From an uncultured Rhodopila sp. (lineage in GTDB: Bacteria > Pseudomonadota > Alphaproteobacteria > Acetobacterales > Acetobacteraceae): 64,000 nt of DNA. Both the position numbers and the translations under genes were made by a program. Below are positions 9,225-18,206 of the stretch, in pieces; positions within the stretch are counted from its first letter, which is position 1, and the number at the start of each line of letters is the position of its first letter. Under the pieces are notes generated by a model that saw nothing but the letters and a program-made list of their open reading frames with translations, was not told the DNA's origin and did not search any database. The stretch lies in assembly GCF_903915725.1 (NCBI RefSeq), contig NZ_CAIWTY010000088.1, positions 124,001-188,000 on the forward strand. The letters run 5' to 3'.

Positions 9225-9911
9225 TTAAGAGTACAGCAACGCAGGCGGCTGGCCCGGTGGATGCGCGTGGTCGAACACCACCCAGGCGTGATGATGCTGG
9301 GCGTGGTTGGTCTTCTCGGCCATGTCGAACCAGCGGATGCGCCGGGTCAGGACGATCACCGCCGAGAACGGCGCCGCCGACATAGTCTCCGCCACAAACC
9401 GCCCGGCGATCCATTGCAGCCGCACCAGCAGCGCGAGTTGCCCCTCGACCTGCTCCGTCAGCATCAGCGCATGACTCAGGAACTTCCGCATCGCCAGCGG
9501 CGAGCGGGACTGGCCTTCATGCGACCCGGAATCGCCGTAGGGCGGATTGGTGACGATGCTGCGGCACCCGCCCGGCACCGTCCGGCATTGCAGAAAATCC
9601 ACCCCCGCCTCACCGAACCCGCGATCGGCGATGTCGGTGGAGATGACGGCGTGGCCGTGCCCGGCCAGCACCCGGGCCATCGCCCCGTCGCCGCAACAGG
9701 GTTCCCAAACCGGTCCGCGCAACCGGACGTGCTTCAGCAGCGCCTCGGTGACCCAGGCCGGCGTGGCATAAAAATCTTGCCCCTCCCGCTCATAACCGGA
9801 CAGATGGACGGGTCTGCCGCGAGCCGGTTTGGCGCGCTCGTCGGATTGCGGCACGGGATCGGGGACGATCCGGGCGGCGGGCAGATTGAGTTGGGGAAGG
9901 ATCAGGTCCAT
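9225..9911 (-). CDS. Phage-type DNA methyltransferase (class I SAM-dependent)
   Basis: 228 residues. EPCCGDGAMA (residues 70-79) is SAM-binding motif I, STDIADRGFG motif II, and NPPYGD (from 122) the catalytic motif IV of N6-adenine or N4-cytosine DNA methyltransferases. DFYATPAWVTEALL just upstream of motif I is typical of small stand-alone methylases of prophages and their remnants. No target-recognition domain or restriction partner is adjacent, so it is probably an orphan methylase. The flanking 9912-10799 stretch is gene-poor, which fits a decayed mobile element. Confidence 0.7.
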   Translation of the reverse strand: MDLILPQLNLPAARIVPDPVPQSDERAKPARGRPVHLSGYEREGQDFYATPAWVTEALLKHVRLRGPVWEPCCGDGAMARVLAGHGHAVISTDIADRGFGEAGVDFLQCRTVPGGCRSIVTNPPYGDSGSHEGQSRSPLAMRKFLSHALMLTEQVEGQLALLVRLQWIAGRFVAETMSAAPFSAVIVLTRRIRWFDMAEKTNHAQHHHAWVVFDHAHPPGQPPALLYS

Positions 9912-10799
9912 TGCGTCCCGTCAGAACTGATTGCAGATGTGCTCGGCGCGTGCCGCAACACTGCCGCGACTCGGCCGAGAAGAAGTGTCTCACCAGTGTA
10001 ATCGTCCGGCGGATGTGGTGCCAGCAAATGTCTGCAACCGCCGCTATGCGGTTTTTATTGGCGTGATGACCGGGCGGGACGTCGATGGACCTGACCACGA
10101 CGGGCCGTTGCCGCCTCGCGGCAAGTCCCGGCGATGCATCCCGTCCGGCCGCGCCTGGCGCCCGTTGCCTTGCGAGATCACTGCGCTCCCGAAAGAGCCG
10201 CGGCCGGACGGAAATGATGTTCATCATTCTTGCTGCAATATGATAATCCCGGTCGCAGATGGCCCGGGGACTTTCCGGAGGCTTCAAAGGCACGCAGCCC
10301 ATCGGCCGTTTGGGACGGAAATACAACGATATGGTTTCGGTAAGGGTCCGGCCGCTGCCCCTCGGCCCGGCCGATGAACCGTTGTGGCGACACAATCTCT
10401 GGATTACTTTGGCCGGCGGCTTTGGCTCAACTATTTTCTAAACGAATCCAAATCATCGGATCGCCGGGAGCCGCCATTGCCTCGCCCGAAAACCGCCAAG
10501 GCGGCGGTTCCGGCCGGTTTGTTGCCACGACCCCGGGGCTTAGCCGCATCCCGGGCGTCGTCGAATCTTAAAAGACTCTTGTATAAAGAGACATATATCG
10601 GAATATTACCTGCAACCTTTTCATGAAAGCCGAAATAGATTGACGCAGGAAATTTTCTCACTTACGGTTTGATCTCGATTGGACTCGAATGCGCTTAATC
10701 CGGGGGTTGTCGGCAGACCGGCGGACGGGTCGTGCCAACCATGCGAACCGAACCGTCGTGCAACGCCGATTTCCGTCCACGAACGAGAGGCCAAAGACC
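9912..10799 (+). other. Long gene-poor stretch between methyltransferase and histidine kinase
   Basis: About 890 bp. Several frames stay open in both directions (for example 9931-10377 on plus, 10178-10393 on minus), but their translations are rich in Arg, Pro and Gly with no motif, and they overlap one another. The part from about 10400 to 10690 is visibly more AT-rich than the surroundings. A TTGACG near 10640 could be a -35 element for the kinase, but no good -10 follows. No RNA gene was recognised. Confidence 0.4.
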
Positions 10800-11489
10800 A
10801 TGGCTTATATCACAGCCTCCGCGGTCGAGCCGCGCCGACGCCCGGCCGAGCGGCTCGGGCAACCCGATTTCCACTATTCCGAGCCGAAACTCCGCAACGA
10901 AGCCGCCGCACAGGAAATCGATCTACGCCAGTTGCGTCATCATACCAAGAATACCCTGCAACGCATCATCGCGCTGATCACCGAACTTCCGGGGCTGCAC
11001 GACACGCCGGGCGGGGAAAAGATCGCCCGTGAGCTGGAATACCGCATCGCCCTGTCGGCCACGATTTCCAATGCGCTGTTCGGTCTCACCGAGACGCCGG
11101 GATCCATGGCCGATCGGCTGCGCCAGCTTGGCGGCGCATTGGTGGACATGATGCGCTCGCCCGACCAGCTGATCCGCGTCGGCGTGTCGGTGCGCGGCAC
11201 CTGCCCGCCCGCGTTGCGCGAAGCGGTGATCCGGGGCGCCAATGAACTGGTGGCCAACGCCGTCAAGCACGGCCTGAAAGGCCGCCCCAGCGGCCGGATT
11301 TCCGTGCGCCTGGCAACCGAGGGCGGCGTCACGGTGCTCAGCGTCACCGACAACGGCTGGGGTTTTACCGGCAGCCCCCTTTACGGTGAGGGCCTCTCGC
11401 TGGCGCAAGGCTTTGCCGAGCGCCACGCGGGATCATTGCGGCTTGAGAGCTGCGGCGGTGCCGTAGCCATTCTGGTATTGCCGCATTGA
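10800..11489 (+). CDS. Small histidine kinase of the HisKA_2/HWE type without a sensor domain
   Basis: 229 residues from the ATG at 10800, preceded by GAGAGG at a good distance. LRHHTKNTLQRIIAL (from residue 45) is an H-box of the HisKA_2/HWE type, with the phospho-accepting His at 47 or 48. NELVANAVKHG (from residue 148) is the N-box and SVTDNGWGF the G1 box of the ATPase lid. No membrane helix, PAS or GAF domain precedes the H-box, so the signal must come from elsewhere. HWE-type kinases often feed the PhyR general stress pathway of alphaproteobacteria, but no receiver gene is adjacent, so the partner is unknown. Confidence 0.75.
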   Translation: MAYITASAVEPRRRPAERLGQPDFHYSEPKLRNEAAAQEIDLRQLRHHTKNTLQRIIALITELPGLHDTPGGEKIARELEYRIALSATISNALFGLTETPGSMADRLRQLGGALVDMMRSPDQLIRVGVSVRGTCPPALREAVIRGANELVANAVKHGLKGRPSGRISVRLATEGGVTVLSVTDNGWGFTGSPLYGEGLSLAQGFAERHAGSLRLESCGGAVAILVLPH

Positions 11490-11510
11490 CTGTAGTTGCG
11501 GCTTAGCAAT

Positions 11511-12725
11511 TTATTCCAGGGTCTCGGCAATCCGGCCGGCCAATCGCCGGGCAACGGCTGACTTCGCCAGACGCGGCCAGGAGTCTATCCCGCCGGCGGC
11601 GATGATGTGCACCGTGTTCTCCTCACCGCCCATGACGCCGGTGTCCGGCGAGACATCGTTGGCGACGATCCAGTCAGCATTCTTGCGCGCCAGTTTGGCC
11701 CGGGCGTTGGCCATCAGGTCGTCCGTTTCCGCAGCGAAACCGATGACCAGCCGGGGCCGCTGCGGCCCGGGCGCGGCAATGGTGGCGAGGATGTCGGGGT
11801 TGGGCAGCAGGGTCAGTGCGGGCGGCGCGGCGCCCGGCTGCTTCTTGATCTTCTGCGCGGCGGCATGATCGACCCGCCAATCCGCCACCGCCGCCGCGAA
11901 CACCGCGACATCGGCCGGCAACGCGGCGCGGCACGCCTCCAGCATGTCCAGCGCGGTCTCGACGCGATGCACGGCAACGCCGGGGGGATCCGCCAACGCT
12001 ACCGGCCCGCTGACCAGGGTGACGCGGGCGCCAAGCTCGGCCAGCGCCGCGGCGATGGCATGGCCCTGCCGCCCGGAGGACCGGTTCGCCAGATAGCGGA
12101 CCGGATCTATCGGCTCATGAGTCGGGCCGCTGGTGACCAGGGCATGGCGGCCGGACAGCGGCCCCGGCGCCGGGTTCAACACAGACTCGATCGCGGCCAG
12201 GATCTCCGGCGGTTCGGCCAGCCGCCCGGGGCCGAATTCGTTGCAGGCCATCGCCCCTTCCCCCGGCTGCACCACCCGCACGCCGCGCTGCTCCAGAGTC
12301 GCCAGGTTGGCTTGCGTCGCCGGGTGCAGCCACATCCGCACATTCATCGCCGGCGCCACCAGCACCGGCTTGTCGGTCGCCAGCAGCACGGTGGAGGCGA
12401 GGTCGTCCGCCACGCCGCCCGCCATCTTCGCCAGGATGTTCGCGGTCGCCGGCGCCACCACCAGCAGGTCCGCCGCGCGGGAGAGCTGGATGTGCCCCAT
12501 CTCCGATTCGTCGGTCAGCGAAAACAGGTCGCTGTAGACTCTTGCCCCGCTCAGCGCCTGAAGCGACAACGGTGTCACGAACCGGCCGCCGTTCTCGGTC
12601 AGCACACAGGTGACGCCACAGCCGGCGCCGGTCAGCAAGCGGATCAGCTCGAGCGCCTTATAGGCGGCGATGCCGCCCGAGACGATCAGCAGGACCCGCT
12701 TGCCGGCCAGACTCAAAGGCGCCAC
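11511..12725 (-). CDS. coaBC: Bifunctional phosphopantothenoylcysteine decarboxylase / phosphopantothenate-cysteine ligase
   Basis: 404 residues from a GTG at 12725 that overlaps the end of ubiE by 13 bp. It catalyses two steps of coenzyme A synthesis: CoaB joins cysteine to 4'-phosphopantothenate using CTP, and CoaC decarboxylates the product with FMN. The CoaC half shows SGGIAAYKA at its N-terminus and APAMNVRMW near residue 120. The CoaB half begins around residue 190 with GRHALVTSGPTHEPIDPVR, followed by NRSSGRQG, the ligase/dimer signature. The length is normal for the family. The overlap with ubiE implies translational coupling. Confidence 0.93.
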   Translation of the reverse strand: MAPLSLAGKRVLLIVSGGIAAYKALELIRLLTGAGCGVTCVLTENGGRFVTPLSLQALSGARVYSDLFSLTDESEMGHIQLSRAADLLVVAPATANILAKMAGGVADDLASTVLLATDKPVLVAPAMNVRMWLHPATQANLATLEQRGVRVVQPGEGAMACNEFGPGRLAEPPEILAAIESVLNPAPGPLSGRHALVTSGPTHEPIDPVRYLANRSSGRQGHAIAAALAELGARVTLVSGPVALADPPGVAVHRVETALDMLEACRAALPADVAVFAAAVADWRVDHAAAQKIKKQPGAAPPALTLLPNPDILATIAAPGPQRPRLVIGFAAETDDLMANARAKLARKNADWIVANDVSPDTGVMGGEENTVHIIAAGGIDSWPRLAKSAVARRLAGRIAETLE

Positions 12726-13462
12726 CCGGTATGGATCGCCGCGATCCCGGCCGACAGGTTGCGCACATGCACCCGCGAGAACCCGGCGGTGCGCATCATC
12801 CCCGCCAGCGTCTCCTGATCCGGGAACATGCGGATGCTTTCGGCAAGATACTGATAGCTGTCCTCGTCCCCGGCGACGTAGCGCCCGATCTTCGGCAGCA
12901 CCTTGAACGACCAGGCGTCGTAAACCGGCGTCAGCGCGGCGACCGTAACCTTGGAGAACTCCAGGCAAAGGAACCGCCCGCCCGGCTTCAGGACCCGGCG
13001 CGCCTCGCGGATCACCGCGTCTTTGTCGGTGCAGTTGCGCAGCCCGAACGCCATCGAGACGCGATCGACGCAGCGGTCCGGCAGCGGCAGCTTCTCGGCA
13101 TCCGCCACCACGAACCTGATATTGCCGGCGAACCCGCCGTCCAGCGCGCGGTCGCGGCCGACGGACAGCATCGAGTTGTTGATGTCGGTCAGCAACGCCG
13201 GCCCGCCGCCGCGCTTCAGCCAGCCGAAGGTGATGTCGCCGGTGCCCCCCGCCAGGTCGAGCAGCGTGTGGCCCGGCCTTGGCGCCAGGTCGCTGATAAA
13301 AATCTGCTTCCAGACCCGGTGGATGCCCAGCGACATCAGGTCGTTCATCAGGTCGTAGCGCGTTGCGACGCTGTCGAAGACAGCGCGCACCATGCCGGCT
13401 TTCTCGTCGCGATCCACGGTGCGGAAGCCGAAATCGACGGTCGTTGCAGGATTGTCACTCAT
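12713..13462 (-). CDS. ubiE: Ubiquinone/menaquinone biosynthesis C-methyltransferase
   Basis: 249 residues starting [21 protein letters not shown] at 13462. UbiE performs the SAM-dependent C-methylation of the benzoquinol ring in ubiquinone synthesis. Family marks include [22 protein letters not shown] near residue 29, the SAM motif [11 protein letters not shown], the segment DAEKLPLPD, and FGLRNCTDK. The start is fixed by the short divergent gap (28 bp) to mutM, a conserved alphaproteobacterial arrangement. Translation is coupled to coaBC downstream by the 13-bp overlap. Confidence 0.93.
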   Translation of the reverse strand: MSDNPATTVDFGFRTVDRDEKAGMVRAVFDSVATRYDLMNDLMSLGIHRVWKQIFISDLAPRPGHTLLDLAGGTGDITFGWLKRGGGPALLTDINNSMLSVGRDRALDGGFAGNIRFVVADAEKLPLPDRCVDRVSMAFGLRNCTDKDAVIREARRVLKPGGRFLCLEFSKVTVAALTPVYDAWSFKVLPKIGRYVAGDEDSYQYLAESIRMFPDQETLAGMMRTAGFSRVHVRNLSAGIAAIHTGWRL

Positions 13463-13490
13463 GGACAGGGTGTATAGCCTGAACCCGGCC

Positions 13491-14330
13491 ATGCCGGAAC
13501 TCCCCGAAGTCGAAACCGTGATGCGCGGCCTGCAGATGCGGCTGGAAGGCCGGCGGCTGGTACGCGCCGTTGCCAACCGGCCGGATATGCGATGGCCGTT
13601 GCCGCTGGCTTTGGTGGACACTCTGGTGGGCGCGCGGGTCACCGGGTTCCGCCGCCGCGCCAAATACATCCTGATGCGGCTGGACAACGGCTGGTCGGTT
13701 TTGCTGCATCTCGGCATGTCCGGCCGCATGGTGCTGGGGCCCGCCGGCAAGAACGCCGTCACCCTGCACGAGCACCTGGAGCTGGAAACCGACGACGGCT
13801 GGCGAGTCGGCTTCGTCGATCCGCGCCGCTTCGGCTCGGTGGACCTGGTGGAAACGGCGCAGGAGGACGCGCACCGCCTGCTGGCCGGTATCGGCCCGGA
13901 GCCGCTGGACGAGGCGTTCACCGCTGCGGTCCTGGAGGCGGCGCTGGCGGGCAAGAAGACGCCGATGAAGGCGGCGCTGCTGGACCAGAAGGTCGTGGCG
14001 GGGCTGGGCAATATATATGTCTGTGAATCGTTGTTCCGCGCCGGGATTTCGCCGCTGCGGCTGGCCCGCACCGTGCCCGGCCTCCGCGCCCGGCGCCTCG
14101 TCCCTGCGATCAAAGCCACGCTGACCGAGGCGATCGCCGCCGGCGGATCGACCTTGCGCGACTATGTGCAGCCGAGCGGCGAACTGGGCTATTTCCAGCA
14201 GGCCTGGAAAGTCTATGGCCGCGAGGGCGAACCCTGCCCCGGCTGCCCCGGCGAGCCCGTGTGTGCCGGGGTGCGCCGGATCGTGCAGTCGGGCCGTAGC
14301 ACGTTTTACTGTCCGCGAACTCAGAAATGA
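13491..14330 (+). CDS. mutM: Formamidopyrimidine-DNA glycosylase
   Basis: 279 residues from the ATG at 13491, the start that yields the obligatory MPELPEVE terminus, where Pro2 becomes the catalytic amine and Glu3 assists. The enzyme removes 8-oxoguanine and formamidopyrimidines and nicks the abasic site. Other family marks are the H2TH region around GLGNIYVCE and the C-terminal zinc finger. The finger begins normally with CPGC but ends FYCPRTQK, where most relatives have YCPxCQ, so the fourth zinc-binding Cys appears to be Thr. The last 192 nt are repeated at 15525-15716. The gene is divergent from ubiE. Confidence 0.92.
   Translation: MPELPEVETVMRGLQMRLEGRRLVRAVANRPDMRWPLPLALVDTLVGARVTGFRRRAKYILMRLDNGWSVLLHLGMSGRMVLGPAGKNAVTLHEHLELETDDGWRVGFVDPRRFGSVDLVETAQEDAHRLLAGIGPEPLDEAFTAAVLEAALAGKKTPMKAALLDQKVVAGLGNIYVCESLFRAGISPLRLARTVPGLRARRLVPAIKATLTEAIAAGGSTLRDYVQPSGELGYFQQAWKVYGREGEPCPGCPGEPVCAGVRRIVQSGRSTFYCPRTQK
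14139..14330 (+). repeat. Direct repeat, copy 1: 3' end of mutM
   Basis: This 192-nt segment, ending at the mutM stop, recurs at 15525-15716 in the same orientation (offset 1386 bp). By hand alignment there are no gaps and about 16 mismatches, clustered in the last 50 nt. The segment codes for residues from GGSTLRDY through the zinc finger. The two copies flank a fragment with a repressor-like domain and a toxin-antitoxin pair. Confidence 0.9.
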
Positions 14331-14462
14331 CGGGGTGCCGGGCATCCCTGGCGGTATGAATCTGCTGACCAACTTCCTCGAAGCACAGCGACAGCGAACC
14401 CGCACGAGCAAGCCAAACGACATGACGGCAAGCGCCAAGCGAAGACCAATCGCTAGCCAGTT

Positions 14463-14494
14463 TAGGCGATGGGATATTTTCCCATTTATGCCTA
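14463..14494. promoter_or_regulatory. Nested inverted repeat, possible operator
   Basis: TGGGA at 14470-14474 faces TCCCA at 14480-14484 across TATTT, and an outer TAGGC/GCCTA pair lies at 14463-14467 and 14490-14494, slightly off-centre. It lies upstream of the repressor-like fragment and in the AT-rich gap after mutM, so it may be the operator and promoter of a former phage-type repressor. This is inference from symmetry and place only. Confidence 0.35.
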
Positions 14495-14629
14495 GCACGG
14501 AATTTCGTCAAAACCCTGGAAGCTCACGCTCGCAGGAGATAGTCCGCAACTGCCAACGAGAGGCTGACGAAGGCAGAGAGCCGTGAAAGCCGGCCACCCC
14601 TTCTGAAACTGGCGAGGTCGGCGTTTGCG

Positions 14630-14878
14630 GTGTGGCTTAGCCGCCACCACGGCCGCCGGCTCAGCCGGGGGGATTTGATTTTTGTTCAGGCAAGCCAGCC
14701 GGCACCGGTCGGAGATGCCGCCGTTATTTTGCGCGGGAACAAGCTGGTCGGAATTGGCGATCTCATCGAAACCAATGCTGACTATGTATTGGTCCAAACA
14801 GGAGATCAAAAGCAGGAACGCATCGGCATTCTTAACGGGGAAAACGTATTGAAAATCGTGCTTGTGCAATATGGCTGA
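14630..14878 (+). pseudogene. Possible C-terminal fragment of an S24/LexA-like phage repressor
   Basis: An 82-residue frame from a GTG at 14630; the frame is open back to 14543 but has no credible start or DNA-binding domain. RGDLIFVQASQPAPVGDAAVIL followed by GNKLVGIGDLIE and a closing beta-strand pattern resembles the peptidase-like dimerisation domain of S24 repressors, which begins 'GDLVxVxPxxPxxxGD'. A normal member would have a helix-turn-helix of about 70-90 residues in front. The nested palindrome at 14463-14494 lies where the repressor's operator would be. The match is remembered and weak. Confidence 0.3.
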
Positions 14879-14918
14879 CCATGCCGCAAACGAGATAGCA
14901 GCGAAACGCTGCACCGCT

Positions 14919-15230
14919 TTACGGACGTCTGCGGTCCTGCCCCGGACCAAATACGCGGAGCACCTGCACATCGCCGGCCGTCTCGCTGCGAGCCGTGTCA
15001 GGATGGACCTCATAGAGCACGCGGTACCCACCTTCGCAGGGTAGTTCTCGCACCCCGGCATGGACGCCGATCGGGTAAAGGCAAGGTTCCCGCTGCAAGC
15101 GGCGGATCGCGGCCCCGATAGAAGCGAGCTTACGCCTCGCAACCGGCCCCGATCCAGGCTGCATCAACCAGAGGCGAATCCCATCGAGATCGGCGAGCGC
15201 TCTCGGCGCATAGGTCAGCTTGCGCCGCAC
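14919..15230 (-). CDS. ParE/RelE-family toxin of a type II toxin-antitoxin pair
   Basis: 103 residues. MRRKLTYAPRALADLDGIRLWL at the start, LREPCLYPIGVH-like strands in the middle and GYRVLYEVHPD followed by VLRVFGPGQDR at the end follow the ParE pattern (helical hairpin, then a four-stranded sheet). ParE toxins poison DNA gyrase; RelE relatives cut mRNA on the ribosome. The basic C-terminus suits either, with ParE more likely. The antitoxin gene lies 12 bp upstream on the same strand. The pair sits between two copies of the mutM 3' end. Confidence 0.75.
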   Translation of the reverse strand: MRRKLTYAPRALADLDGIRLWLMQPGSGPVARRKLASIGAAIRRLQREPCLYPIGVHAGVRELPCEGGYRVLYEVHPDTARSETAGDVQVLRVFGPGQDRRRP

Positions 15231-15242
15231 GGAACCAGTACG

Positions 15243-15443
15243 TCACGGGCGAGGATAAGGGGGCGGCAGCTCATGGTCCGTGCCGATGCTCTCGATCCAC
15301 GCCTCTATATCGGCTGCGTCGATGGCCAGACCGGCGGCAATTTCGGCACGCGCCTCTTCGAGCAAAGCAGCCTCGCGCGCTATGCGCTGTCGCCGATCGG
15401 CGTCGGTCTCGATATCTTCCGCGAGCGTGGCCGGACGGTTCAT
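15243..15443 (-). CDS. Antitoxin partner of the ParE-type toxin
   Basis: 66 residues, acidic and mostly helical (ADRRQRIAREAALLEEARAEIAAGLAID near residues 16-43), ending in a proline-rich tail (ELPPPYPRP). The size, charge, helical content and position just upstream of a toxin are those of a ParD-like antitoxin. The segment EEARAEIAAGLxIDxxDIxAWIESIGT is common in small antitoxins of alphaproteobacteria. It should neutralise the toxin by wrapping it with its C-terminal part and repress the operon. No clear N-terminal ribbon-helix-helix is visible. Confidence 0.65.
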   Translation of the reverse strand: MNRPATLAEDIETDADRRQRIAREAALLEEARAEIAAGLAIDAADIEAWIESIGTDHELPPPYPRP

Positions 15444-15524
15444 AGTGGGAGCCTAACCCATCAATTTGTCCCCGGGTAGCGCAAAGCGACAGGCACCCGA
15501 ACTGATGCAAAGCACATGTATCGC

Positions 15525-15716
15525 GCCGGCGGATCGACGTTGCGCGACTATGTGCAGCCGAGCGGCGAACTGGGCTATTTCCGGCAGGCCTGGAAAGTCT
15601 ATGGCCGCGAGGGCGAACCCTGCCCCGGCTGCCCCGGCGAGCCCTTGTGTGCCGGGGTGCGCCGCATCGTGCAGTCGGGGCGCAGCACCTTCCATTGTCC
15701 GCGGACCCAGCGATAG
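15525..15716 (+). pseudogene. Second copy of the mutM 3' end
   Basis: It encodes the last 63 residues of MutM in frame to a TAG at 15716, without the catalytic N-terminus. It contains the CPGC half of the zinc finger and ends FHCPRTQR, so it has the same Cys-to-Thr change as the full gene. A frame starting at 15516 would be translatable but cannot be a functional glycosylase. It has about 16 mismatches to 14139-14330. The sequence to its left (toxin-antitoxin) and right (CelD-like acetyltransferase) is unrelated to mutM. Confidence 0.85.
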
Positions 15717-15729
15717 CGCGCAGCTTATG

Positions 15730-15760
15730 CGTCATGGCGGGCGGAGGGCCGCCATTGACG
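15730..15760. repeat. REP-like palindrome of the CGTCATGGC family
   Basis: CGTCATGGCGGGC faces GCCGCCATTGACG with a short loop. Similar palindromes with a CATGGCxxG core occur at 42879-42905 and 52010-52031. All three are outside genes. They could be dispersed repeats or transcription terminators; no T-run follows. Confidence 0.55.
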
Positions 15761-15853
15761 CCTCTGTTTGTGGCAGCGAAGGGCGTGGATGCCGACCTGT
15801 TTCGGCATGACGGGGCAGCCCCGCCAACGAGTCGTTCTCAGTGCCGGTTGGTA

Positions 15854-17047
15854 TTACCCGCAGGCGGAGGCTGACCGAGGCGCGCCGATGACGGCAAACA
15901 TCCGGGCCTTCAGAGCCAGGGTGTGTGCCCGCAGGCGCGGGTGCTTCAGAGCCCGTTGATAGATGCGCGTCATGACCGCGAAGCCGAACAGGACGATGCG
16001 GCCTTTACGGGTCGGCCCCTGGCTGCATGCATGCAGGGCGGTCCGGGTGTCAGTAAAGTCCTTCTTGTACTCCTCATCGCCGCAGGTAAGATCGAAGGTT
16101 TCGAGGCCTTCGGCGATGCACCACCTGACGATCTCCGCCATCAGCAGGCGGCCGGGGGACAAGCGAGCCCATGGGCCGGACTCGTAGGCGGTCAGCAGCC
16201 CGTAGAACCGGTTGCCCTGGACCATGCCGACCTCGGTCGCGACGATCGTGTCCTCGATCCACAGACGCGCAACGAACGGCGTGACGGCCGCGGGGCATGA
16301 TTGCAGGATCCGTCGGTAAAATCGTTCGACGGCCGGATTCATAAAGTCGTTGCCGAAGCGTTGTCGCTTCCACGCCAGCGTCAGGTCGAATATATCGAGC
16401 ATCTCCGCCGGGTCCGCGACGCGTTCGAGGCGTACCGGGCTGCCCTCGGCGCCGTTCCGGTAGAAGCGCGCCGCCTTGCGAAACAAGGCCGATCGGTGCG
16501 CCTGCCGGTAGGCTTCGAAGGTATCGGGCAGCGGCGTGGCGGCGTAGGCATAGCCGGCGGGCTCCGCGCCATGCAGCGTAACGAAGGGATTGGGCGCGCC
16601 CTCGATCGTCGCCGGCATCCCCGAAAACCAGACAATGTCCAACGCCGGCAGCCGGCGCAGGATGGCCGCCCAGAGTTCGGCGAAATCCGCGATACGGCAG
16701 GCGGCAGCGAATCGCCGGTCGATCAGCGGCGCCTTGTAGTCGGACTCCTCGCCGCCGAGGAAGACGAGCACGCGGCATCCATGCATCCGCCGGATGCCAA
16801 GCGGGATAAGCATCAGTGTATGGCCCGTTGCATCAGCAACCTGAACGAGCACGGGGGTAATGCCCAGCGGAAGGCCGATCGTTGCGTTCCAGACCACCAG
16901 CCAGTCGAAGCTCTGGAACACGTAGCCGGCCAGTTCGATGCTCGCGAGTCGCCACGCAGCCTCGATCCGGGCAAGATCGTCGATGACGTCAATCCGGAGG
17001 TCATCCGTAACGATAGTCTTCATGTCATCCCGAAGGTGGGGTGTCAT
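15854..17047 (-). CDS. CelD/BcsL-like GNAT acyltransferase
   Basis: 397 residues from the ATG at 17047, chosen because AGGAG lies six bases upstream. The layout is that of the double-GNAT 'CelD/BcsL' family: an N-terminal half with [11 protein letters not shown] (about residues 49-59), and a C-terminal GNAT half with [37 protein letters not shown] and [13 protein letters not shown]. Relatives are linked to cellulose or exopolysaccharide synthesis and to cell-wall acylation, but few have a proven reaction. No polysaccharide genes are adjacent. It is divergent from the enoyl-CoA hydratase gene. Confidence 0.8.
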   Translation of the reverse strand: MTPHLRDDMKTIVTDDLRIDVIDDLARIEAAWRLASIELAGYVFQSFDWLVVWNATIGLPLGITPVLVQVADATGHTLMLIPLGIRRMHGCRVLVFLGGEESDYKAPLIDRRFAAACRIADFAELWAAILRRLPALDIVWFSGMPATIEGAPNPFVTLHGAEPAGYAYAATPLPDTFEAYRQAHRSALFRKAARFYRNGAEGSPVRLERVADPAEMLDIFDLTLAWKRQRFGNDFMNPAVERFYRRILQSCPAAVTPFVARLWIEDTIVATEVGMVQGNRFYGLLTAYESGPWARLSPGRLLMAEIVRWCIAEGLETFDLTCGDEEYKKDFTDTRTALHACSQGPTRKGRIVLFGFAVMTRIYQRALKHPRLRAHTLALKARMFAVIGAPRSASACG

Positions 17048-17273
17048 GGCTGCTCCTGTCATGGGCATGCAGAGCGCCGGGGCGGGTCCGCGCAGCACCG
17101 TCGCCAGACACTTGCATCTACGCAGTGCCGCATTCTTGATCCATCGCAAGCCGGATCGTTGCCCGAAATCACTTCCGCGGCATCGCACCTCGCCACTTCG
17201 CCCCCGGCAGCAGGGTGTGCGAACCCCGGCCAATGCTATAAACCGCCCGCATCACGACCCGGAGGACCCCATC

Positions 17274-18053
17274 ATGGCCGCCTACGAGAACATCATTGCC
17301 GAGACGCACGGCCGCGTCGGCCTGATCCGCCTCAACCGTCCGGCCGCGCTGAACGCCTTGTGCGACGCGTTGGTCAGGGAACTCGGCCAGCAACTCGCCG
17401 CCTTCGACGCCGACAAGGCCATCGGCGCCATCGTCATCACCGGCAGCGACCGCGCCTTCGCCGCCGGGGCCGACATCAAGGAGATGCGCGACCGCACCAA
17501 TCCCGCCGCCATGGTGGAAGACTTCATCGGCGCCAACTGGGAATCCGTGCTGCACGTCAAGAAGCCGGTGATCGCCGCGGTGGCCGGATTCGCGCTTGGC
17601 GGCGGCTGCGAGCTGGCAATGATGTGCGACATCATCTTCGCCGCCGACACCGCCAAATTCGGCCAGCCGGAGATCAACCTGGGCGTCATCCCAGGCGCCG
17701 GGGGCACCCAACGGCTGACCCGCGCCGTCGGCAAGTCCAAGGCGATGGACCTGGTGCTGACCGCCCGCATGATGGACGCGGCGGAGGCCGAGCGCGCCAA
17801 CCTGGTCTCCCGCATTTTCCCGGCGGACCAGTTGCTGCCTGAAGTTCTGAAGATAGCCGAGAAGCTCGCCAACCTGTCGCCGGTCGCGGTGCAGTTCGCC
17901 AAGCAGGCGGTCAACCGCGCCTACGAAACCACCCTGGCGGAGGGCGTCCGGCACGAGCGCGCGCTGTTTCTGTCGCTGTTCGGGACTCCGGACCAGAAAG
18001 AAGGCATGTCGGCGTTCATCGAGAAGCGCAAGCCGGGCTTTCAATTCGGGTAG
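17274..18053 (+). CDS. Enoyl-CoA hydratase
   Basis: 259 residues, with GGAGGA seven bases before the ATG at 17274. The enzyme hydrates trans-2-enoyl-CoA in fatty-acid beta-oxidation. The oxyanion-hole segments [11 protein letters not shown] (about residues 63-73) and [15 protein letters not shown] (about 106-120) and the catalytic region [17 protein letters not shown] are intact; both catalytic Glu residues (in GGGCE and in PEIN) are present. Length is normal for a short-chain crotonase. In many alphaproteobacteria this gene directly follows mutM and precedes rpsT and dnaA. Here about 2.9 kb separates it from mutM, and an EAL gene follows. Confidence 0.93.
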   Translation: MAAYENIIAETHGRVGLIRLNRPAALNALCDALVRELGQQLAAFDADKAIGAIVITGSDRAFAAGADIKEMRDRTNPAAMVEDFIGANWESVLHVKKPVIAAVAGFALGGGCELAMMCDIIFAADTAKFGQPEINLGVIPGAGGTQRLTRAVGKSKAMDLVLTARMMDAAEAERANLVSRIFPADQLLPEVLKIAEKLANLSPVAVQFAKQAVNRAYETTLAEGVRHERALFLSLFGTPDQKEGMSAFIEKRKPGFQFG

Positions 18054-18206
18054 GCCGCGGCCGGGCGAGGATCTATTTGTCAGACGGCAATAAATTTTGA
18101 CACAGTGACGTGTCGATTTTGATCCTGATACCGCTACACGCGCATTTAATAGCCGAATGCCGGAATTTTCCTCGCCTCGGTGCGGCATATCGGTTAGCAC
18201 GCAAGG

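Noticed and set aside
9931..10377. 148-residue plus-strand frame in the gap after the methylase
   Set aside because: The translation is Arg/Pro/Gly-rich without any motif, with many overlapping frames and no ribosome binding site.
10178..10393. 71-residue minus-strand frame before the histidine kinase
   Set aside because: I considered a small stress regulator because it is divergent from the kinase, but there is no motif and the start has no ribosome binding site.
10590..10690. EcfG-type (GGAAC-N-CGTT) promoter for the histidine kinase
   Set aside because: GGAAAT and TACGGT are present but neither fits the consensus at the right spacing.
14492..15142. 216-residue minus-strand frame across the insert after mutM
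   Set aside because: It overlaps the toxin gene in a different frame and has no family features.
16301..17842. 513-residue plus-strand frame across the acetyltransferase and hydratase genes
   Set aside because: It is antisense to one clear gene and out of frame with another, and its sequence has no family features.
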